Assembly (NCBI RefSeq): GCF_964199755.1
Contig: NC_133910.1
Coordinates: forward strand, 10,796,711 to 10,860,710
Reading direction: 5' to 3'
Origin: Larus michahellis
Lineage: Eukaryota; Chordata; Aves; Charadriiformes; Laridae
DNA length: 64,000 bases
Under the pieces are notes generated by a model. That model saw nothing but the letters and a program-made list of their open reading frames with translations, was not told the origin of the DNA and did no database searches. A program made the position numbers and the translations under genes. Positions within the stretch are counted from its first letter, which is position 1. Each line of letters begins with the position of its first letter. Below are positions 55,726-64,000 of the stretch, one piece after another.

Positions 55726-58700
55726 GTAATTTTTTTTTTAATCCTCCAAACTTTTCTAAGAAGCGTAAGACGATAAACTGTATACAATAATAACTGGACA
55801 TAAACTCAAACTGCAGACTTATGCTTAGTGAGGTTGTCTAGCAGCCCACCTTTAAACACTTCTGCTTCTGAACTGTACAATATTGTTATGAGGGTAACTG
55901 TGTATCATGAGCCCTAGTTATCTCTCAAGGGTGATACATCTTATAAACCCCTGTTTCTTGCATCTAATTATAAACACAGAGATATTGATTCAAGTATCCC
56001 TGGTAAGGTGGAACTTGAAGATTTCTTTAAAGCACAATGGTGTCATTGTATGAAAAAGATCAAATTATATTCCGATGTTGTAACCGTGGGTCACACTTCT
56101 AAGATATCAGTTAGTTAAAATAATTCCCATAGCAGGGCCAAATACATTTTCCTATTAACTGCTAATGGCAAAGCAGAGACATCTGAAAGACTGCTGACTT
56201 TATCAAGCAGTCTTAAAATAGATGAAATCACAGAGACAGATATGTTCTTCATGGGTTGTGCAAAACAAACCTTAGGTCCTGTTAGCTTATTCAGAAGTGT
56301 AATTTTTGAAATGTAAATTACACTTTAGAAACTTTAAATGACAAGGGACATGTCTTATTTTCACAGGTGACTTGTGAAATTTAAGTTCTATTGATTTTTA
56401 GTGAGACAGACTACAAAAAGGCTGTATTGCTCCTGAAGACCTGGGAACCTAATTTAAAAATTACGTATAAAAATGCTGCACTTAAATATCAAATTGGCAG
56501 TCATTAGTTTAAAAAATGTCTTTAAACTTATTTGTTGTGTCTCGGTTTCTATGCAGAATTATCTATCCAATATATCACTGAGATCATTAAAATATTGAAA
56601 ACACATGTATTTTATATGTGTATATTTTTACAGATAGTTAGCCACGTGTGGTATGGAGGTGTGTATATATACCAGTGTAGGAAGATTTACCTTCCTCATG
56701 TGGCGTGGCATGACTTTCATATGAAAACCCCGTGGGGGAAAGGTACATCCATGTCTTCATCTGTTTCAAACGTGTAAATTATGTTGGCAGATTTCCAGCT
56801 GGTCTAGTTAGTAAGACAAGACAAGATGGAAATGACATGGGATTGATTTTAGAATCTACTGCCATGCTAACCTTAGTGACTTGTAGTCGGAGAGTTCTGA
56901 GGTACTAAGCAACTCTCAGGATTAATCCCAGCAAAAATGGAAATTCTTGGAATAATCACAGTTTAGATGACTCATCTGTATTATGAAATGGAAATTATTT
57001 CAAAACACATTCTGTACTTCCATGCTTACTGGGGATCCTGGACATCAGAAAGATCCTTTTATATGTGAATTGTACACAGTGTTTTTCTATTTCGTGGTTG
57101 TTTATATACATGGTGTGCAAGTCTCCAAACGTTCCAGGCTTTGAATCACAGGCTAATAGCTTCAGTGGTTGCAGAAAAACAGGCATTCGACTGCTACACT
57201 TTTGCAGTCTACCCAAAGGCCAGCCAGCCTCTGTATGTGGGATTACTGGTCTGCCTACATATTAATGCATTTGCCCAGAAAGCTGTGTACTTTACTCCAA
57301 ATTTATTCTCGCATCTCCTAGAATAGAGATGAGTGGCCTCATCTGTCAGTTCTGGCAAGATGCCAAGGGCCATGTATAAACAGGATTTTTAATGTCATTT
57401 ATTGGCATAATAGCGTATCATAGTCAAACTAGCCTCCGAGGTGAACTTCAGAGCTGCTCCTAGTGATATGCACAGATAATCTCTGAAAGCAGGACCTGCT
57501 AAAGTCAAATAAGTGAGTTTGGTCGTTATACTTTTATTCCTTTTTAATGTATTTCCCAGATCAGCCTTTGAATAAGAAAATTCGCCAGATGCCATTCTAA
57601 TGTGATTCTCGTTGAATACTCTTGGCAGATATGTAAGACCTGAATTAGTTGGATTCCTGAGATAACAACAATTCTAAGGGTTAAAACAATGTAAACCTTT
57701 TAGTTATTTTTTAAAATACTTATTTCTGTAAGTTTCCACTTGTATTATACTGATTTTTAGATAGCTGAGTGCCATAAAACGAACTGATTTCTGTCTTCAC
57801 TTCATTGCAACTAAAAATTAATCTATTGATTCAAGCCAGTAAGTGACTTGAATAGAACAAATTCCACCCTATTATGCATAGTGACACATGAAACTCGCAC
57901 TCCTTTGGTCTGGTCATGAAAGCCGCTGTGCTGGATCTAACTACTGTGACTAATTTAGGAAGAGCGCCAAATGGTGCCGTTAGCTGGCCATTGCTTTACT
58001 AGCAGTGCAGAAATGATGCTGTGTATATAATCATTCAGGATATGCCACAAGCTCTAAGTAGCCTTAGCCAGACGAGTGCTCTGTCAATTTTTTTTTTTAA
58101 TTAGGAATATCCTACAAATTTTAGAAGAGGAATGCTAAATCCCTGTAGCAGATTAAAATTCTTGCTTTTTAATACAGCCATACCTTTAAGTCACTGTCAT
58201 AATTCTGTCTTGGCTGACCTGAAAATATATCATATTAAATACCAGGTGAAAGAGAAAATTGCTAACGTGAGCTGGTAGAATGCAAATGCAAGACCCACTT
58301 ACCACATCTTTTGTTATGATGGTACACTCAGAATCTGAAATCATCTGGAAACGGAGAAATATTCACTTCATCACACTGAGTTGTTTGTTCAGTGTATTTG
58401 GGAAAGGTAACCCCAGAATATCACACCAAAATGATTTTCTGTCTTTGTATAGTGACAAAAATATAGGCACAGCCACTCTTCTGAGTCAGCAGGTGGGATC
58501 CTGCATTGGGGCGAGCAATACGAAATCCTAGAATTGTATCCGTAGTAAGATTCCTTTCAAGTTCAAAAATCTTTTTTCATAAATAATCTCAAACTCTCAT
58601 TTCCACAAAGAGTTGTGGAATCTACTGGCAGTGGTCAGTAGATTAATTTACAGTAGGGGTGTGGAAGAGATAAGTGAAAACATACTAAGGAAATCCATTT

Positions 58701-61700
58701 TTTCTTTTGAGTGAATATTATTTTGTAATGTAAAGAAATCACTCTCTCTCTGAGAGTGTTCATCCCTCAGGAGTTGTCTCACTTGACCCTACCTACAGAG
58801 GCTCATTTGCAGTCTATGTAAATGTTAATGTTTATGCATGTCTCCTAGCAAAATGTGTTCTTAATCTCCTGCTGAATTCTTACATCAGAACACACTGAAA
58901 TTTGGCATGGCCATCAGTTATTTTCCAGTAAAAAACCACCTTATAGGAGTTACATATGCTTCCAATTTTTAAGATATTTAATAATGTTTTCACCTCTAAT
59001 TAGGAGAAATATCTGGGTTTGGCTCTTTCATTCTCCTGGGAACGAAGAGTTTGGTTTTGCCAGTTGCTGGGTCATTACAAAATTCCATTCTTCACGTTAA
59101 ATTTTGCTTTTCAAGTTCTGAATGAACTTGGAATTTGGATACACATTAAGCAGCAACTGATTTCCTGGAAAATACAAAGCTGAATTAAACACCACAACTA
59201 TCATAAAAAGAACATTCAAGGTTAGAAAACAATAGCAGGGAAATCTTGAGTGAAGGCTGCTGTACTCAACCCTGTCTTTTCTAACCCAAGAAATATTTGT
59301 TACACGCGGGTGGTTATTTATAAAATAGTTATATTTACCCATGTTCATAGCCAGAAGTCATGAAATGTAGCTCATTCCTAAGGTGCTGCAGTTCACACTA
59401 TGTTTCCTTTATTTATTTGCTACTTGACAACTACAATGGCAATTTCTTTTGCAAGTAAAACAAACAAAAAGTTATATTTGATGCACTTTGAATCAGCTGA
59501 GATATTAAACCACGAAAATTGGGGTTTACAATGGAAAATCAATTTTTTCTTAATGACAGCAGCCCCACTGGCGCCGGTTAAAAGTACTCCAAAAGAAACA
59601 GAGAGAGGTTCAGAGTCTGGGTTTTGTACGCTGCAAGCTGGTTTCAAGGAGCCCTGTCATGGGCTTGCATTGTCTAATTTGGCTTTACAAGAGTAACCTC
59701 AACAGTGCATTCTTTCCACTGGATATTATATGTTCTCTGCAGTTTATACTGTGAGGCCATGGAGCACATCCTCAGCTAATGCAAATCAGCGTTGTTGCAA
59801 TTGTTGCGGAGGAGCTGTACTTTTTACACTTGATATCTACATCTGTAGATGCAGCATTCCTTTAACTGAATCACAAAAAGTAAATATCAACATTTCTTTC
59901 CAAAGAGAAAATATTGTATAAACATCTCACGTATCCACAAACAAGGAAATTCACATCTCACTATGCCAGTTTATACCTGCTGAAATGTGATTTACAATAT
60001 ATAGACGTAAATGCTAGTGTTGGTGACAGACCGGGCATAAACTGCAGCTGTAACTGCAGACTCGCGCTTACTGCGTGCCTGCATTGTCTGTCTCTGCCAG
60101 AATCTGATTAGCCAGTGTTCCTTCATTATTTATAAAAAGCAATATGCCATAAAAATGTCATTTTCACTGCCCAAATCATAAAATTTTCCATAAAAGCCTA
60201 CTGCTGTAAGTTCTTAGGGAATATTCAGCCCCAGGCTCTGACAGCTAGGTAGAAATAGGTATTAGTTTCCACCATTAGTGTAATTCCAAAAATTTGGAGT
60301 CACCAGGCTATGCAATATTACAAGGTGTTTTGTTTCTAGCCCCAGTTAGTTGGGATATCTTTGAATAGCATGTATTGAATAACTGTTTTAAGTAACATTT
60401 GCAGTTGCTTTTCGTGCAAAGGGGGTGAGCCAGAGACACAGTTATAAAGTGGAACTGTAAGTCAGGAGGTCTGTTTTGGTCCTGATTTTCACTAAACTTT
60501 CCCCTTCTTGCCAGGTTCAACGACGGTTTTGGGAGAACCCCCTTGGGTGATAATCACAGCATTAATCCCCAGAGTTTAGTGTCTGCCGTCAGACAAGAGC
60601 TTTCAAAGCAGCCAATAAAAAACATTAGTTTGGTGAAATTTCGAACAGGGGGCAAGGACTCTTGTACAGGCCTGTGCTCCCATTGACAAGAGAAGTCTGG
60701 AGATACGTTCACAACAGAGATTTCAGTTCCTGGGATAAATCTCTTTGTACATAGTGACTGAAAAGGCAGCACATGCGGGTTTTTTTTTTCCTGCACCAAG
60801 TACCCACACATAGTCAGAGATGTATTTTCATGCTAAAACTTTGAACTCCATGAAACTTGCCCAGCTTGTGGTTATGCACAATTACTCAACCCAGCCTGTC
60901 GGGGGAATCTTCTTTATGTCCCTGGTGTCATTTGTGGCTTCCTATCAAAGCTAAATAACTTCACCATTTCACAGTTTCCATGTGACACTGAAGCAGCCTG
61001 GCAGGATCAGCTGAACTTCTCTTTTGGTCAGGAATCTCAAAAATAAGCTGGGATCCAAAACTTCCCAGGGAAACATGAGGAGTCTAATTAATCCGTGATG
61101 TAATTTAACAGGTTTCCACGGATTCATACCAGAAACTGGGGGAATGTATCTAAACCCACATGAGTTCAAAGCAAATTCTTAGAAAGCCGTGCTCCTGCGT
61201 ATCCCCCCTCTGTGTCCACTGGCCCCATGTCGGCGGTGGTCCTGCCGATCTCTATGTCCAGTCCCAAACTGCTCCGGGGCAAGTCCTGGCAGAGGGCAGT
61301 AGCCCAGAAATGCTCCCCAAGGCCCTGCCTGCCAGTCCTGGGCTTTGAAGCAAAATATTCATGATAAGGGAAAGCGCTAGATGTGATTTTTAGATAACCA
61401 GATTAAAAAATGCTGAATTTCCTTCCTGCGCCTATCTTGCCACAAAGAAAATACAACCTTAGCTTGTGAAAACTTGCCACAATTCTGAACTCTTGCACTA
61501 TGAAGCCAGTCTGTATTTTGATTTCTTCCAGGATGAGCCATTGTTACTGAACCTGAACAGATGGGAGCGTTCATTTCCTAAGCGCTTTGTGCCCCATTTA
61601 CTTGCTTTGGGGTTTCGACATCCAATTTGTGATGCAGATGTTCGACACGGAGTTACAAGTTTTGTTTTCTTGGCTGAATTCCAAGGACACTGCTGGGATT

Positions 61701-64000
61701 TTGTATGTGATGATGTGCTTTTGGAGTCCCATCACTGGCAATGCTGCCAAGATACTTGGCCTCATGAGAAGACTCTTTCTGTTCAGGAATTTAAACACTA
61801 AGTCTCCTTTCCTTGGTTCAGAATATAGACCTCTCTTTCTCTATGCCTGCTTTCTCCCACATCCTTTTCATACAGGCTTCTCCTATGTTTAAAATATATT
61901 TTCCTTTCTCCTTCAGATTTCTCCTTAAAAACATCTCTTTTTGTGGACGCTCGGGAGTTTCCTTTCTGTGGCAATGTTTTGATGGGGGCTTTGGTTTTCT
62001 TTACAATATCATTTTCCTCCTGTGAAACCTTGGGTAACGCTCGGAATTTCTGTGCTCCCTGAGTTTGTGGCCCATAAAATACAGGTACAAATAGACATTG
62101 TCAGTCGTGTTGTGGAAATTATTTAGGTTTATGAACCATACTGAAAAATATTATTGGAAATATAAGCCCAATGCTATTAGTCACTCTACAATAGCAAAGT
62201 GAATTATGGTCTCAGTGGGAGAGAGATGCAAGTTAGTGCGTAGTCAGTCTCCTTCTGCTTCTATCACATGTAAAAGAACATCTAAACTTCTCAAATTTTT
62301 TTGCCCATTACTAAAATGAGTAACTTCTGAAAGGCTTGGTAGAAATTTACCATAGCCTTCACTCTCCCCTCAGTTCTTGTCATTAATGAGAATCAATGAA
62401 GATAATATTAAAGAAACCTGTTGTTTCCTTTTTCTGTTTCCACTAATTAGTCCTACTCAAATATACTGACTTTTCTGATAATTACATGGGTTTCTATGGA
62501 TAATTGTATGGGTTTCTATAGCACACCGGACAAGTGACCTGAGCTATCGATAGAATATCCGTATTTTGCCAGCTGTTTTACACTCAAAAGATGTTGAATC
62601 TGACCTTGTTTTTTCATGTTACATCCAGAGCTTTGGAAGAGTGTTTTGGCAGGCTTCCCGGTGGGCACAGCTCCCATTCCCAGCGTTCTCTCCAAAGGAT
62701 TAAGAATGGAAATAAGCAGCTAAGAATTTTCCAGTTTAGATCAGGCTCTGTGTAGGTTAAGAGAAGCAGAAGCATAACCACAAGTACCAGCATAAGCCCT
62801 TAACGGAGACGGGCTGCAACAGAGCTTCATCTGGTGAAACTGTCATGAACTGGTCCGTGTCGGCTTTACACGTCTGTACCCTGTGTTTTGTCCTGACACG
62901 GAGACAGGGTGACCGAGACAGGTATGCCACCAAGAAGCTTCTTAATGTAAAGAAGATCTGCCTAGTTAGGTTGCCTGAAATCAGAGGCAGTAATCTCTTA
63001 TTGATATTTTACTCTGGAGTAGTGTTGCTTGTAGGAAACTATCAAGGCCACTATGGGAGAGAGAAACACTTTTCTCCAGACTCTTCTCTCGAGGGTGATT
63101 CCTTGGCTTGTATTGTGGGAACTGCTTTAGTGAGTGACTGAAATAAGATAAATGGTATATAGTGTCCATTTTATGGGTGCTTTTTTTCTGACAAATGCTG
63201 AAGAGGTGCTCCAGAACATCTATTATTTGAAAAATAAATAAATAACTAACTAGGAAGCTGAGGATACTACTATGTCACAGGGAACACACTCTGGAAAAAA
63301 TCTTGAGGCAGAGCTGGGATGAAGAAAAAAAATAAAATTGATTCCTGATGTCTCTTTGAGGATTACAGTCCGACTCTTGTGGAAGTTAGTGGAAAACTTT
63401 CCAGCTCCTGTAATATGAGTTGGGCTGGGTCCTCGGGATATCACCATAACAAAGCAGAGCTACAACTGGTAGTAGGCACAGGCAGATATAACAAAAACAT
63501 TTCAAAAGATTTTATTGTAGACAAGAGACTGAATTTTGGCAAAGCTCTCAAGTTTGCTGAGAATAACAATATATCAAATTTCATGATTCTTCATGGTTTT
63601 TTTTTAATCTTGAAGATGAATTGATGAAATCTCACAGCTACTCTGTTGTACTCCTATTTCCTGCGGAGCTTAAGTCAGAAAAGAAGTTACAGCCTAGAGG
63701 TTAAAGAACTAATTAATATCAGAGCTATGACCAGGCACGAATCTTGACTTGGAGCACTCTGCTCCGGTTCCTAGAAGTACTGCATCTCATGGGGACTGGA
63801 TCTTTTATTAACAAGTTTTCCTTCCTGTGTTTTACCAATTTTTCAGGGTTTCCTAGAACATGTGCGCATTTCCAGATAACTTATAATAACTGAAAATTAT
63901 GTTTTCATAGAATGAGACATCCCTATCTCAAGGATCTCTCTGAAAAGAGATTCTGAGCCCTGGAAATACTACTTGCGCTTTGACTACAATCTTTAAAACA
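55726..64000. other. Probable TRAF1 intron or downstream region, no exon recognised
   Basis: I searched by eye for the TRAF zinc finger, coiled coil and MATH domain and found none. There are small oddities only: a GC-richer block at about 61,190-61,350, a 16-base inverted repeat at 59,835-59,850 and a 22-base tandem doublet at 62,477-62,520. The listed open frames do not resemble known proteins. Confidence 0.5.
62477..62520. repeat. 22-base tandem doublet
   Basis: GATAATTACATGGGTTTCTA and GATAATTGTATGGGTTTCTA stand in tandem, with a 22-base period and 19 of 22 bases equal. Confidence 0.75.

Noticed and set aside
59400-59696. 98-residue plus-strand open frame, considered as a TRAF1 exon
   Set aside because: No GC-F-GC pattern of the TRAF zinc finger and no acceptor in the right phase.
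59835-59850. ATCTACA-TC-TGTAGAT inverted repeat
   Set aside because: Too short to claim a function. Palindromes of this size are expected by chance in 64 kb.
61466-61801. 111-residue plus-strand open frame rich in His, Cys and Trp, considered as a TRAF1 zinc-finger exon
   Set aside because: The cysteine and histidine spacing does not fit TRAF zinc fingers, and splice borders in phase were not found.

Overview
This is a vertebrate nuclear window, most probably from a bird. It carries three split genes with GT-AG introns, CpG-island promoters and AT-rich introns. A CR1 retroposon has the avian 3' end (ATTCTATGATTCTG). Introns are short: complement C5 fits in 28 kb with 41 coding exons. There is no operon, CRISPR array, rRNA or tRNA.

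Layout. (1) 351-20.8 kb, minus strand: the 5' half of CNTRL (centriolin), a centrosome and midbody protein. Nineteen coding exons spell residues 1-1053, and the gene runs off the left edge. Its main promoter is the CpG island at about 20.2-21.05 kb. A second CpG island at 8.5-8.8 kb inside the gene looks like an alternative promoter with its own in-frame first exon. (2) 20.8-22.5 kb: a short divergent intergenic region between CNTRL and C5, with a near-perfect HNF1 motif 104 bases before the C5 start codon. (3) 22,516-50,386, plus strand: complete C5. All 41 coding exons keep frame and give 1678 residues (human 1676). (4) 50.8-53.9 kb: intergenic, nothing recognised. (5) From 53,946, plus strand: the first two recognisable exons of what is probably TRAF1. 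They encode a RING-type zinc finger whose third zinc ligand is Arg instead of Cys. A head-to-head pair of truncated CR1 elements sits in the intron between them. The last 8.3 kb holds no exon I can recognise.

The order and orientations (CNTRL divergent from C5, TRAF1 downstream of C5 on the same strand) match the human 9q33 TRAF1-C5-CNTRL block as I know it, so this is conserved synteny. The genes are not known to work as one system. C5 is a liver-secreted complement protein that yields C5a and C5b. TRAF1 is a cytoplasmic TNF-receptor adaptor. CNTRL is a structural centrosome protein.

I did not find an undescribed biological system. The points most worth checking are the internal CNTRL promoter and exon, the degenerate RING of avian TRAF1, and the RFX X-box and upstream ORF in CNTRL exon 1. 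Exon borders were assigned by reading splice sites and phase by eye and by comparison with the human proteins from memory. No alignment or transcript data were available.
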